A stretch of 22,660 nucleotides of DNA from an uncultured Clostridia bacterium (GTDB taxonomy: Bacteria > Bacillota > Clostridia > TANB77 > CAG-508): positions 1 through 22,660 of the forward strand of contig CAKOWZ010000024.1 of the NCBI GenBank assembly GCA_934129745.1, in the 5' to 3' direction. The notes below the pieces were generated by a model. That model was not told where the DNA came from. It saw only the letters and a program-made list of their open reading frames with translations, and searched no databases. A program made the position numbers and the translations under genes. The stretch's first letter is position 1; every line of letters begins with the position of its first letter. Positions 14,143 to 21,380 of the stretch are shown here, piece after piece.

Positions 14143-15276
14143 TCAAAAATAAATCTTTTTGAATTTAAGATAAGAAATAAACCTTAATTTTTCAGGAATA
14201 AATCTTTTGTCAATTCTTGTTGTTAAAAGATTATCTTTATATAATCCGCTTCTTTCTTTCAGATAAAACCGATATCTTTTATAAATTTCTACTTTATCAC
14301 CTTTTTCTTCAATCTGACCAATAACATTTTTCATATCATCAGTTGGAACCACAACAGAAATAACCGCATGATTTGCTTTAGTTAACACAATCTGTAATAT
14401 TCCTTTTAGATATTTTTCAAAGTCAGTTACTTTCACAACATCAAGAAATAAGTGCCCATTTTTATTAGGTTCATATTCCCATTTGTTATCAATAAAACAA
14501 GTTCTCCTCATATAATTGAGCTCTAACCTTGAAACACTTGAAACATAAACCAAAATATTTTCAGTCTGAATTTCTTTTTCAAATTCAAAATTCATTTTTC
14601 TTATTTTATCAACCTGAGTAGAACTTAATTCCTTGTCATTATCATCAGAAACAACATTTTTGGTAAACTCCCCAAATTGATATTTTTCTATGCCATTATT
14701 TTCATCAACCAGAATTGCATTATAATTATCCTCAATTTGAATCTCATCAGCAATATTCCATGCTTGTTTATATATTTCAATTCTTTTCAGAATAATGTTT
14801 TTCAATTCTAGTTTTGTATTAACAGCATATAACCTAAGAATTATTTTGAATACTTTTTCTTGTATTGTTTTTAACTTCTCTTTTTCAATCTCATCATAAA
14901 AACTATAAACCGACTTTCCAAAAATTGATTGATATTCTCTTTCATTCTGTTTTACTAAATCAAGTATCTCATCTATTTGAGAAAGAGCCCGTTTGTCTTG
15001 TTTAATTTTCTTATGAATGAAATTTATCCTTTTTTGTGGAATTGATGTTTGCACCACCATATTTGTTTGTGACTTACAAATATCGCTATAATAATAGCTT
15101 TGTAATTCAGCGACAAAATTTACTACATCTTGTAATGATACCCCCTCAGATTCTGTCATATTTGTTTTATCATCTTCTACCATTGTCTCCTGTTCCCGAA
15201 CAGCAATAGAATCTGAATCATCAGAACTTGAAACCTCACGTCTAAATAACCTTGACCAAAAATTTCCTTCAGCCAT
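14143..15276 (-). CDS. Unrecognised 377-residue soluble protein, possible ter-response partner
   Basis: A 377-residue protein beginning MAEGNFWSRLFRREVSSSDD. The N-terminus has a short aromatic/basic amphipathic patch (residues 5-13) and then a Ser/Asp/Glu-rich disordered linker to about 45. A charged, helical, coiled-coil-prone middle follows (about 80-235), then a mixed alpha/beta C-terminal part with a hydrophobic VISVVVPTDDM strand near 300-315. No transmembrane segment or catalytic motif is visible. The start at 15276 follows AAAGGAAG. It is monocistronic, with a promoter at 15344-15372 and a strong terminator. It sits directly upstream of the ter operon in the same orientation, and both promoters share an identical 14-base upstream box, so co-regulation is a reasonable inference. 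Family unknown. Confidence 0.85.
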   Translation of the reverse strand: MAEGNFWSRLFRREVSSSDDSDSIAVREQETMVEDDKTNMTESEGVSLQDVVNFVAELQSYYYSDICKSQTNMVVQTSIPQKRINFIHKKIKQDKRALSQIDEILDLVKQNEREYQSIFGKSVYSFYDEIEKEKLKTIQEKVFKIILRLYAVNTKLELKNIILKRIEIYKQAWNIADEIQIEDNYNAILVDENNGIEKYQFGEFTKNVVSDDNDKELSSTQVDKIRKMNFEFEKEIQTENILVYVSSVSRLELNYMRRTCFIDNKWEYEPNKNGHLFLDVVKVTDFEKYLKGILQIVLTKANHAVISVVVPTDDMKNVIGQIEEKGDKVEIYKRYRFYLKERSGLYKDNLLTTRIDKRFIPEKLRFISYLKFKKIYF

Positions 15277-15343
15277 TTTCTTATCTTCCTTTCTTAAAAA
15301 TTCTCAATGAGTTTTTTTATTATTAAGCATAATTGCTTTAAGC

Positions 15344-15372
15344 ATTTTACCAAATTTTCACTAAAAAGTCAA
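15344..15372 (-). promoter_or_regulatory. Promoter of the 14143 gene
   Basis: Minus-strand -35 TTGACT at 15367-15372, a 17-base spacer, and extended -10 TGGTAAAAT (hexamer 15344-15349). The transcript would start near 15337, giving a leader of about 60 nt. Confidence 0.75.
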
Positions 15373-15385
15373 TCTTATGTAAATT
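15372..15385 (-). promoter_or_regulatory. AATTTACATAAGAT box, copy 2
   Basis: Identical to the 14-mer at 14064-14077. It abuts the -35 of the 14143 gene promoter and overlaps the edge of the palindromic repeat by two bases. Confidence 0.35.
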
Positions 15386-15450
15386 GTGCAATTAGGGACG
15401 CGTCCCCAATTGCTCATCTGAACAGTTTGGACGCGTCCCTAATTGCACAA
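15384..15450. repeat. Dispersed palindromic repeat, copy 2 (GGGACGCGTCC family)
   Basis: Perfect 22-bp inverted arms (15384-15405 and 15429-15450), sharing AATT-GGGACGCGTCC with copy 1 at 4441-4496 apart from one A/G difference, enclose a 23-base centre, CAATTGCTCATCTGAACAGT-like, also related to copy 1. The right arm and part of the centre are translated as the last 11 residues of the CCA-adding enzyme. It doubles as a possible terminator for that gene. Confidence 0.93.
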
Positions 15451-16664
15451 ATTCTTTGCTCACGAATTTTTTCTTTTAATTTTATACCTTCATCAAGGTT
15501 AAATTTTTGTTTAATCAAATTTCCATTAATATCTTTCATAATTTTTTCACCTAATTTAGCAAACTCCACTTTATCTTTCAAAGCTCCTCTACAATTTCTA
15601 TCACTTTCTACAACAATCTCTAAACCCCTAAGTCCTAATCTAGATTTATAAACTCTTTCAATAAAATCTACTTGTTTACTCGGTGTCATTTTAAAAAATA
15701 TACCACCTTTCATGTGTTCTTTTGCAGATACTTTTCCACAAGAAATCCATTCATTCGGAATTTTTAGTCTTTTTCCAAAATTATCAACTTCTTTAACTCC
15801 ATTAATATCATGTTCATAATGATGTGGATACATTTCTTTTGGTGTAACCCCTTTTCCAAAGTCATGCACTAATGTTGCAAATCTAATTTTTACATCATCA
15901 GTTAATTTTGCACTCATATCAAGTGCTAACATTGTATGATTATATGCATCACCTTCAGGATGATATTTTTCGGGTTGTAAAGCTCCTATTAATTTATAAA
16001 TTTCTTTAAAATGAACATCTAAAACATCTGCATTTTTAAGAGAATCAAAAAATATTGAAGGTTTATCATAAGATAATGCTTTTCTCATTTCATTAAAAAC
16101 TCTTTCTGCTGATAATTCATTTAACTCATTTTTTAAAGAATTCATAAGTTTTAATGTTTCATCTTCTATTTTAAAGTTTAATTTGCAGGCAAATCTTGCT
16201 GCTCTATATGTTCTTAAAGGATCTTCTGCAAAGCTTTTTGATGTGGCTCTTATACTTCTATTTTTTAAGTCTTCTATACCATTAAATGGATCAATTATTT
16301 CTCCTGTTAAAACATTTTTTGCAATTGAATTAATTGTTAAATCTCTTCTTTTTAAATCATCATAAATTGTAATATTTTTTTCTGCATTAATTTCAAATTC
16401 TTTATGTCCTTTTCCTACTTTTTTCTCTGTTCTTGCTAAAGCAAACTCTCTCCCATATAAATCAAAAATTTCAAATGATTTTCCACGTAAATATGCGTTT
16501 GGGAATAAATTTATGAATTCAGAATGTGATAATCCTTCAACACAGTAATCTTCATCATATTCTTTTATTCCAAGAATCTCATCTCTTATAGCTCCTCCTA
16601 CTAAATATAGGGTTCCACCATTTTCTTTTATTTTGTTGGCAATATCCAAAATTTCTTTTTGCAT
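15414..16664 (-). CDS. cca: CCA tRNA nucleotidyltransferase with HD domain (bacterial class II)
   Basis: A 416-residue enzyme that adds or repairs the 3' CCA end of tRNA. Motifs in order: GGAIRDEIL near 23-31, metal-binding DED at 37-39, KRRDLTINSIA near 105-115, IDPFNGIEDLKNRSIRA near 124-140, DPLRTYRAARFACKLNF (148-164), SAERVFNEM near 185-193 (the ERxxxE-type nucleotide-specificity loop), and an HD phosphohydrolase domain with HPEGDAYNHTMLALD and VHDFGKG (His-Asp 267-268). Length fits HD-containing class II enzymes. The start at 16664 follows AAAGGAC. The final residues CAIRDASKLFR (406-416) are encoded by the palindromic repeat, so the natural C-terminus was probably replaced. The catalytic and HD regions are intact, so activity is expected. 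A TATAAT lies about 28 bases upstream of the start codon, but the -35 is poor. Confidence 0.93.
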   Translation of the reverse strand: MQKEILDIANKIKENGGTLYLVGGAIRDEILGIKEYDEDYCVEGLSHSEFINLFPNAYLRGKSFEIFDLYGREFALARTEKKVGKGHKEFEINAEKNITIYDDLKRRDLTINSIAKNVLTGEIIDPFNGIEDLKNRSIRATSKSFAEDPLRTYRAARFACKLNFKIEDETLKLMNSLKNELNELSAERVFNEMRKALSYDKPSIFFDSLKNADVLDVHFKEIYKLIGALQPEKYHPEGDAYNHTMLALDMSAKLTDDVKIRFATLVHDFGKGVTPKEMYPHHYEHDINGVKEVDNFGKRLKIPNEWISCGKVSAKEHMKGGIFFKMTPSKQVDFIERVYKSRLGLRGLEIVVESDRNCRGALKDKVEFAKLGEKIMKDINGNLIKQKFNLDEGIKLKEKIREQRICAIRDASKLFR

Positions 16665-16782
16665 GATTTGTCCTTTCTTTAATTAATGTTAATTATACTA
16701 CCTAAATTTTATCTTCAATTTTCTTTATTTATTGTTGGTATATCAATTAACTAACATTCATCAAATTCTATAAAATAAGATT

Positions 16783-17319
16783 TTACACATATTTTTCTAA
16801 AATTTTTTCTAAAAAATTCCATGGTCCTGTTTTATCTGTTAACCCATCATAATTATTTGAAATTCTTTTTAATAATTCATCTTTAGAGAAATATTTTACT
16901 TCAGACACTTCTTCTTTTTGTATTTTTATTTCTGAAATATCAATATTCTTTGTAATTAAATAACATTCATTATAATGCTTATTAATAATATCTCCTTGCT
17001 CATTTATAGATGTAGAACCAACTAAATATTTAATATCATTATCATCAATTTCAATTCCAAGTTCTTCTTTAGTTTCTCTTATTAAAGCTTGTCTGCCAAA
17101 CTCTCCACTATCTACATGTCCACCAACAGTTACATCCCACATATTAGGCCATAACTTTTTATTTTTACTTCTTTTTTGTAATAAAACATTTCCTTTATCA
17201 TCTATTATAAAAGCATATACAGCTCTATGCCATAATCCTTTTTTATGACATTCATCTCTTGTTGCAATTTTTCCTGTAAATTCTCCAAATTGATTTAGCA
17301 CATCAAATTTTTCTTTCAT
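16783..17319 (-). CDS. Nudix hydrolase of the isopentenyl-diphosphate isomerase-like subgroup
   Basis: A 178-residue Nudix protein. The Nudix box is complete: Gly67, Glu73, then RETKEELGI at 81-89, with all Mg2+-binding glutamates. The N-terminus (FDVLNQFGEFTGKIATRDECHKKGLWHRAVYAFII) has the look of the IPP isomerase-like Nudix subgroup, whose members are mostly nucleoside-diphosphate-X hydrolases of unproved substrate. The true isomerase active-site Cys/Glu set is not evident. I use the ATG at 17319, preceded by GGAGGAG; a TTG 15 bases upstream lies within that site. Promoter at 17349-17377. It is near a methyltransferase and an NadR-like adenylyltransferase, so a substrate such as ADP-ribose or a dinucleotide is a guess only. 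Confidence 0.88.
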   Translation of the reverse strand: MKEKFDVLNQFGEFTGKIATRDECHKKGLWHRAVYAFIIDDKGNVLLQKRSKNKKLWPNMWDVTVGGHVDSGEFGRQALIRETKEELGIEIDDNDIKYLVGSTSINEQGDIINKHYNECYLITKNIDISEIKIQKEEVSEVKYFSKDELLKRISNNYDGLTDKTGPWNFLEKILEKYV

Positions 17320-17348
17320 TTTTTTCTCCTCCAATTCATGTTAATTAT

Positions 17349-17377
17349 ACTATATACTACTGTAAGGGGTTCGTCAA
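17349..17377 (-). promoter_or_regulatory. Promoter of the Nudix gene
   Basis: Minus-strand -35 TTGACG at 17372-17377, a 17-base spacer, and -10 TATAGT at 17349-17354 inside TATAGTATAAT. The 15-mer TAGTATAATTAACAT here recurs upstream of the CCA gene. Confidence 0.6.
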
Positions 17378-17403
17378 GGAAAAGTAAGCATAAACAAAAA
17401 TAT

Positions 17404-17439
17404 ACTGAGCCAAAAAACATATAATTTTTTTGGTTCAGT
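17404..17439 (-). terminator. Probable terminator after the methyltransferase gene
   Basis: A 14-bp stem, ACTGAGCCAAAAAA (17404-17417) with TTTTTTGGTTCAGT (17426-17439), has one G-U pair. On the minus strand it is followed by ATATTTTTG. It separates the methyltransferase from the Nudix promoter. Confidence 0.75.
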
Positions 17440-17480
17440 ACATTCTTACACCTATATTTTTTACTTTATATGAAAAAACA

Positions 17481-18069
17481 TTATCTTACTTTCTTAGCTA
17501 TCACCTCATAAACATGCCAAAATTTCATTTTGCCACTAGCCGTTTCCCTACTATACTTTTTTTCATTAAAATACACAATATCAAAATTTTCAAATATATT
17601 ATCAATATCCTCTTCACTTACAAATGTTTTATTTTCATCAGCCTTCCATCCATCTTCTTTACCCAAAAAATTTCCGACAAAAATATCCACCTAAATTTAT
17701 ATTGTCTGTAATTTTTTTACAAAATCCACTAAAATATTTTGGATGACAAAACGGAATGCTAAAGTTAGCTACAATTAAATTGGTTTTAGATAATTTTACT
17801 CCACCAAACATATCTATAATAAAATCTAATTTAGAATTTTCTGGGACTCTATTTTTTATTATTTCTATTACATTTTTTTCTTTATCAACTGCAACAACAG
17901 AATAATTATGTTTTATCAGATATACTGTATCATTACCAGAGCCACAGCCTAAATCAATTGCTGTTTTTGGATTTATATCATCATCTAGTCCCATATCAAA
18001 AAACTTTTTTAAAATTAAACTAGGAGATTTTGATATTGTTTTTTTATGATATTCACTCCATTGAATCAT
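17481..18069 (-). pseudogene. Class I SAM-dependent methyltransferase, interrupted by a one-base frameshift
   Basis: Two frames together encode a 195-residue small-molecule-type methyltransferase. The first (start 18069, RBS AAGGAAGTGAG) carries the SAM-binding motif AIDLGCGSGNDT near 37-48, the acidic VVAVDKE motif (post-I) near 58-64, and the NLIVANFSIPFC motif IV-like strand. It runs out of frame at NLGGYF. The second continues with VGNFLGKEDGWKADE and ends FWHVYEVIAKKV, the typical final strand pair of TehB-like enzymes. The frames join exactly if one base is removed from the A5 run at 17679-17683 (T5 on the coding strand). A homopolymer indel of this kind is a common sequencing artefact, but a recent mutation is possible. 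It lies 55 bases downstream of the NadR-like gene. Confidence 0.85.
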
Positions 18070-18124
18070 ATAATCTCACTTCCTTCATTTTCACGTTTCT
18101 GACATTTTATCACATCTATAAAAA

Positions 18125-18601
18125 CTAGTTTTTCTTAATTATATCTGAATATATAAAATTTTCAATATATTTCCTTTCTTTTATATAATCATTTCTAATT
18201 AAAGTTGCACTAATTGGTATATTTTTTCTTTCTAAATCTACCAATCTATTTTCTATATTCAAATAATTTGCAACCTTTTCTCCATATAATTCACTACTAT
18301 AGAAATGAGTCACTGGAATACCTTTTATCAAATTTGATAAGTAATCCATCTGAATTTTTACACTTTCTTTATCTAGTCCGTATTTTTTAGGACTGTTATA
18401 AGCATATATTATTTTTACTTTAGGATATAACTTTTTTATCCATTGAGCCCTTTGTTTTACACTAATATTTATAATATCTGTATCATATATAACCACATAT
18501 ACTTCATCCATTTCTTTTAAAGCTGTTTCAATTAAGAATTGATGACCTTTGTGCAATGGGGCAAATTTTCCTATTGTAAATCCTACTTTTTTATTATACA
18601 T
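18125..18601 (-). CDS. NadR-like nicotinamide-nucleotide adenylyltransferase domain protein
   Basis: A 158-residue nucleotidyltransferase of the cytidylyltransferase/NMNAT superfamily. GKFAPLHKGHQFLIE holds the adenylyl-transfer motif HxGH at 17-20, and the second motif is ISATLIRND near 130-138, the ISxTxxR signature that binds the ATP phosphates. The GKFxPLHxGH wording and spacing are those of NadR's NMN adenylyltransferase domain; the ribosyl-nicotinamide kinase domain of full NadR is absent. The likely reaction is NMN + ATP to NAD + diphosphate, though a related nucleotidyl transfer is possible. The ATG at 18601 is preceded by TTGGAG. It is probably in one transcript with the methyltransferase downstream. 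Confidence 0.85.
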   Translation of the reverse strand: MYNKKVGFTIGKFAPLHKGHQFLIETALKEMDEVYVVIYDTDIINISVKQRAQWIKKLYPKVKIIYAYNSPKKYGLDKESVKIQMDYLSNLIKGIPVTHFYSSELYGEKVANYLNIENRLVDLERKNIPISATLIRNDYIKERKYIENFIYSDIIKKN

Positions 18602-18613
18602 TTTTTTCTCCAA

Positions 18614-18899
18614 TTTATCTTATTACTATATATTTCATATACATAATTAAAATATTTTTCTTTTATATTTTTTACATTATAATATCCTGTATTATAACAC
18701 TTTTTCGACAAAATAGAAAGAGCACTTTAAGCTACTATATTTAACTGTTTTAATTAGCTATTTTTTTGAGCAAAAAGTGCCATAACTTACTAAACATTAT
18801 AACTCATTTTTATGTTAATTGCAATCATTTTAACTATAAGTTTTTTATTCTCTTTATTCAATTAGTTTCATAAACATACTTACAGTTTTTTATGAATAA
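18614..18899. other. A/T-rich spacer with one long imperfect inverted repeat
   Basis: No gene is seen. At 18722-18780, GCACTTT and AAAGTGC form outer arms and AGCTA/TAGCT inner arms of a 59-base stem-loop, which could be a decayed element end or a regulatory structure. Two TATAAT-like sequences near 18680-18705 may serve the NadR-like gene, but no matching -35 is convincing. Confidence 0.4.
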
Positions 18900-18928
18900 T
18901 GCCCAGCCAGATAACTTCTGACTGGGCA
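18900..18928 (-). terminator. Hairpin after the 18935 ORF
   Basis: TGCCCAG (18900-18906) pairs with CTGGGCA (18922-18928), with an inner CAGA/TCTG stem. The following minus-strand sequence, ATTATTCATAAAAAA, is a weak U-tract. It begins 6 bases after the stop. Confidence 0.6.
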
Positions 18929-18934
18929 AACATG

Positions 18935-19195
18935 CTACTCAGCTTTATATTCTACAGGTATCATAAATTCGTCCAAAACTGACACAACATGGTAAAATTC
19001 TTCGTTTTCATATTTAACAAGTACATCATAAACGACTTGCATTTTATTCGCATATACCCTACCATATTGAACTAAATTTTTTTCAGTAAGCCTTTCCGTA
19101 CTTATAGAGCCAGACCCATAAGAGCCACATACAAACGTCCAGCCGTCAATTAAATCTTTACCTATAAATTCGTCTATAAAGAGTTTGTGTTTCAT
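18935..19195 (-). CDS. Short unrecognised ORF overlapping a decayed gene
   Basis: Eighty-six codons from ATG 19195, with a plausible soluble composition (GWTFVCGSYGSGS near 18-30, then a mixed alpha/beta tail). It ends just before a hairpin terminator. An in-frame TAG lies three codons before the ATG, so no longer start exists, and no Shine-Dalgarno sequence is visible. Its first 12 codons overlap, in another frame, the 3' end of the zinc-ribbon pseudogene. It may be the surviving C-terminal part of a larger protein or a new ORF. The terminator argues that something here is or was transcribed. Family unknown. Confidence 0.5.
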   Translation of the reverse strand: MKHKLFIDEFIGKDLIDGWTFVCGSYGSGSISTERLTEKNLVQYGRVYANKMQVVYDVLVKYENEEFYHVVSVLDEFMIPVEYKAE

Positions 19196-19451
19196 TGTTT
19201 TCTAATTTTTTCTTATATTGTTCATTTTCGCCTTTTTCTCTACAAGTATAGCTTTGGTCCAGATTTGTTAAATCTCAATATATTTCGTTTTGTCTGTAAC
19301 TTGGTAAAAATTATCTACCACACTTTAAACAAGTCTTAATCTGTAAATTCTCGTGTCTTACTGCTTGATCTAATATTGCCAAACACATACTTGTTAATTT
19401 TGTACTTGTATAAAAATTATGAGGTTCTGATGGTGACAACAAAGTAGTTAT
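19158..19451 (-). pseudogene. Decayed zinc-ribbon protein fragment (DUF6076-like)
   Basis: In one minus-strand frame, ninety-seven codons between stop codons carry two internal stops and no start. Visible pieces are HENLQIKTCLKCGR, a stop, FLPSYRQNEIY, a stop exactly where Cys of a YCD motif is expected, then TCREKGENEQYKKKLE and TLYRRIYR. This is the pattern CxxCGRxFxP-x-R-x-EIYCD...TCKExG...LYRxIY that I associate with DUF6076-like zinc-ribbon proteins of Bacillota. The two stops and missing N-terminus show decay. The match is by memory of the pattern, so the family name is tentative. Confidence 0.45.
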
Positions 19452-19543
19452 CTACAACTTTTGTCATCAATAACGATTTTGATACAAATATCAATCCAAT
19501 TAATAAAATTATAGCATATTTTAATTAAAATACAATATCAATT

Positions 19544-19753
19544 TTGTTATTTGGTCTAAGACATGACCATAAGATAGGACCAAGAACACCAGAATATAAT
19601 GGAAAAGTTGAAAGGAGCCATATAAATGATAATGAAAGATTTTATAGTTTAGAAAATTTAAGAAAACAAGGTCCAGCATATTTAAAAAGAACCAATACGA
19701 TTCCAATGGCTGTTTTAGGCTATTTGACTCCAAAAGAAAAAGAGCAAAGTTAA
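19544..19753 (+). pseudogene. IS481-like DDE transposase, C-terminal remnant
   Basis: Sixty-nine codons read HKIGPRTPEYNGKVERSHINDNERFY, then SLENLRKQGPAYLKRTNTIPM and LGYLTPKEKEQ. The NGKVERSH segment carries the final Glu of the DDE triad in IS481/IS3-type rve integrase cores, and the Asn-Ile-Pro-Met and TPKE motifs are typical of their C-termini. The N-terminal helix-turn-helix and both catalytic Asp residues are missing. The stretch between NERFY and SLENL is shorter than usual, suggesting an internal deletion. A likely element end lies 17 bases downstream. Confidence 0.85.
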
Positions 19754-19770
19754 TGTGTATATAAAAATGA

Positions 19771-19817
19771 TGAAACAAATTCAATATATTACGAGAATAA
19801 TATATAAATTTGTTTCA
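19771..19817. repeat. Inverted repeat, probable right end of the IS remnant
   Basis: TGAAACAAAT (19771-19780) and ATTTGTTTCA (19808-19817) are perfect complements, with inner ATATATT/AATATAT pairing. It begins 17 bases after the transposase stop. It could be a terminator or the terminal region of the insertion sequence. Confidence 0.5.
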
Positions 19818-20011
19818 CAGCATTGACTAATATACATTTTTGTAAAAACCCGCAAAAATTTATGAACGTTTATAGAAAATTTGTAAATGTAATATAGCAT
19901 GTACTTTGTTAAATATGCAAGTATAGAATTTATAAAACATATCATATTTTTACAAATTGCAAAAAAAAAATAAATAAAGTTCAAAAACTTATTCTCAAGT
20001 AGTATAAATTA

Positions 20012-20052
20012 AAAAAGAAAAAACTGCAACTATTATAAAATAATTGCAGTTT
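20012..20052 (-). terminator. Terminator of the 20063 gene
   Basis: AAACTGCAA (20021-20029) and TTGCAGTTT (20044-20052) pair, with an inner A/T stem. On the minus strand it runs into TTTTTTCTTTTTT. It begins 10 bases after the stop. Confidence 0.88.
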
Positions 20053-20062
20053 AGCATGAATT

Positions 20063-20557
20063 TTAAACAAAGTCAATATGTACCGAAAAGCCAAGAACCC
20101 TTTTTAAGTCATTGAATATTTTCATCTCATAATTTCTTGCACATAAAGATTCATCTGGATCAAAATCATAATTAGAATCTGATACAACTGCTACCCAAAC
20201 TAATTCGTTTGTATTAGACCAGTATTTCCTATAGGATATACTTTTAATATCTTTATCTGCATACCCCATAAATCTTAGTGCAAATCTAATTTGTTGTTCT
20301 TCATTCAGAGCTTTTAATTCATATGGGTTAAAGTTACAATATTTAATTACTACTGATATAAGTTTCTGTCCTTCTTGTTCAGTCTTGAAAAAATGAATAT
20401 CAACTATACTTTGTTCAGGAAGTGAATACTTTTTTATCACATCTTCAAATATTGAAGATACACAAGTAGTAAGACTTTCATCACCAGGGATAAAAATACT
20501 TAGTTCACTAAAAAAAGTATCTTCCTTCCGTTGAATGTTAAATTCATTGTTGTTCAT
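20063..20557 (-). CDS. Unrecognised 164-residue soluble protein
   Basis: A 164-residue protein with no membrane segment. It has an alternating alpha/beta look: LSIFIPGDESLTTC near 19-32, IVDIHFFKTEQEGQKLISVVIKYC near 51-73, ELVWVAVVSDSNYDFDPDESLCARNYEMK near 117-146, and a final FSVHIDFV strand. It is acidic, with scattered cysteines not spaced as a zinc site. The start at 20557 follows AAGGAGG. It is an intact monocistronic unit (promoter 20637-20664, terminator 20012-20052) sitting among pseudogenes, which argues for active retention. I do not recognise the family; an immunity or accessory protein role is possible from context but unsupported. Confidence 0.85.
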   Translation of the reverse strand: MNNNEFNIQRKEDTFFSELSIFIPGDESLTTCVSSIFEDVIKKYSLPEQSIVDIHFFKTEQEGQKLISVVIKYCNFNPYELKALNEEQQIRFALRFMGYADKDIKSISYRKYWSNTNELVWVAVVSDSNYDFDPDESLCARNYEMKIFNDLKRVLGFSVHIDFV

Positions 20558-20636
20558 ACTTTTTCCTCCTTACATTTGTAATATGAGAATTTACTACCTT
20601 GCTATTCTTGTTCGCATAGCTACGAATTATGTTAGT

Positions 20637-20664
20637 ATTATATCACAATTTAAAGAAATGTCAA
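20637..20664 (-). promoter_or_regulatory. Promoter of the 20063 gene
   Basis: Minus-strand -35 TTGACA at 20659-20664, a 16-base spacer, and extended -10 TGATATAAT (hexamer 20637-20642). The leader is about 75 nt. Confidence 0.8.
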
Positions 20665-20756
20665 CTATTTGGCGCTATTTTGTATTTTCTACTCCTGAAA
20701 TTCCTATTATTCTTATTATTTTCAAATTAAATGTTTCTATTTGTAATTATTTTATA

Positions 20757-21313
20757 TTATTTTTCTGTATCATTTACTTTCCAAATTCCATTTTTTGTAG
20801 AGCCCACCCTTTCAATTATGCCTTTTTCTTTTAGAACTTTTATGTTATATGATATACCATCTCTTGTTAAATCAAGTATTTTAGCCATTTCAGCTTGTAT
20901 AATACTTGAATTTTTTTCATTAAATCTATTATTTTTTCTTGTGTAGTCTTTTGTGTAGTTTCTTGATTAGATGTTAAAATCATTCCATCTACAGCTTCAT
21001 CTATAACTTTAAGCATAAATTCAATAAATTCATTTGAATTTCCTACATTATTGCAATTCTGAATCGCTGTATAATACTCTTCTTGATGTTTTCTTATTAT
21101 ACTTTCTATTGGAATATATTTAAACAAATCTTTCCAATGTGCAAGTATTGCTGTTTGCCACAATCTTGCTATTCTTCCATTTCCATCTGAAAAAGGGTGT
21201 ATAAACACAAATTCATAATGGAATATAGAAGACAATATTAATAGTATATTAACACAATTATTCAATTTTCGCAAATCAAAAATAAACAGCTCAGTGTGTC
21301 TATTTTTCAGAAC
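20757..21313 (-). pseudogene. Fic-family protein, N-terminally truncated and frameshifted
   Basis: The Fic core is clear: SSIFHYEFVFIHPFSDGNGRIARLW contains the HPFxDGNGR active-site motif of AMP-transferring Fic enzymes, followed by YIPIESIIRKHQEEYYTAI. The frame breaks after TTQEKIIDLMKK. If one A is added to the T7 run at 20911-20917, the reading continues as NSSIIQAEMAKILDLTRDGISYNIKVLKEKGIIERVG to a stop at 20757, a typical C-terminal winged helix-turn-helix of Fic/DUF4172-like proteins. Upstream, the frame is closed by a TGA at 21314-21316, so roughly the first half of a normal protein of more than 300 residues, including the inhibitory helix region, is gone. It should not be functional. 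Confidence 0.9.
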
Positions 21314-21331
21314 TCAATCATGAATTTTTTA

Positions 21332-21376
21332 AGCAAGTCTGCTAATTATTGATATTAAATGGTTATAAGACTTGCT
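21332..21376. repeat. Inverted repeat AGCAAGTCT/AGACTTGCT
   Basis: Nine-base perfect arms at 21332-21340 and 21368-21376 flank an A/T-rich 27-base centre, between the truncated end of the Fic remnant and the broken small ORF. It is a possible end of a lost mobile element or an old terminator. Confidence 0.4.
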
Positions 21377-21380
21377 CTTG

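Noticed and set aside
17320..17334. TTG start giving a five-residue longer Nudix protein
   Set aside because: The extra codons are the GGAGGAG ribosome-binding site itself; ATG 17319 is far better. The same reasoning applies to the NadR-like gene (TTG 18613 versus ATG 18601).
19544..19817. A complete insertion sequence
   Set aside because: Only the C-terminal part of the transposase is present, and no matching left end or target duplication was found upstream.
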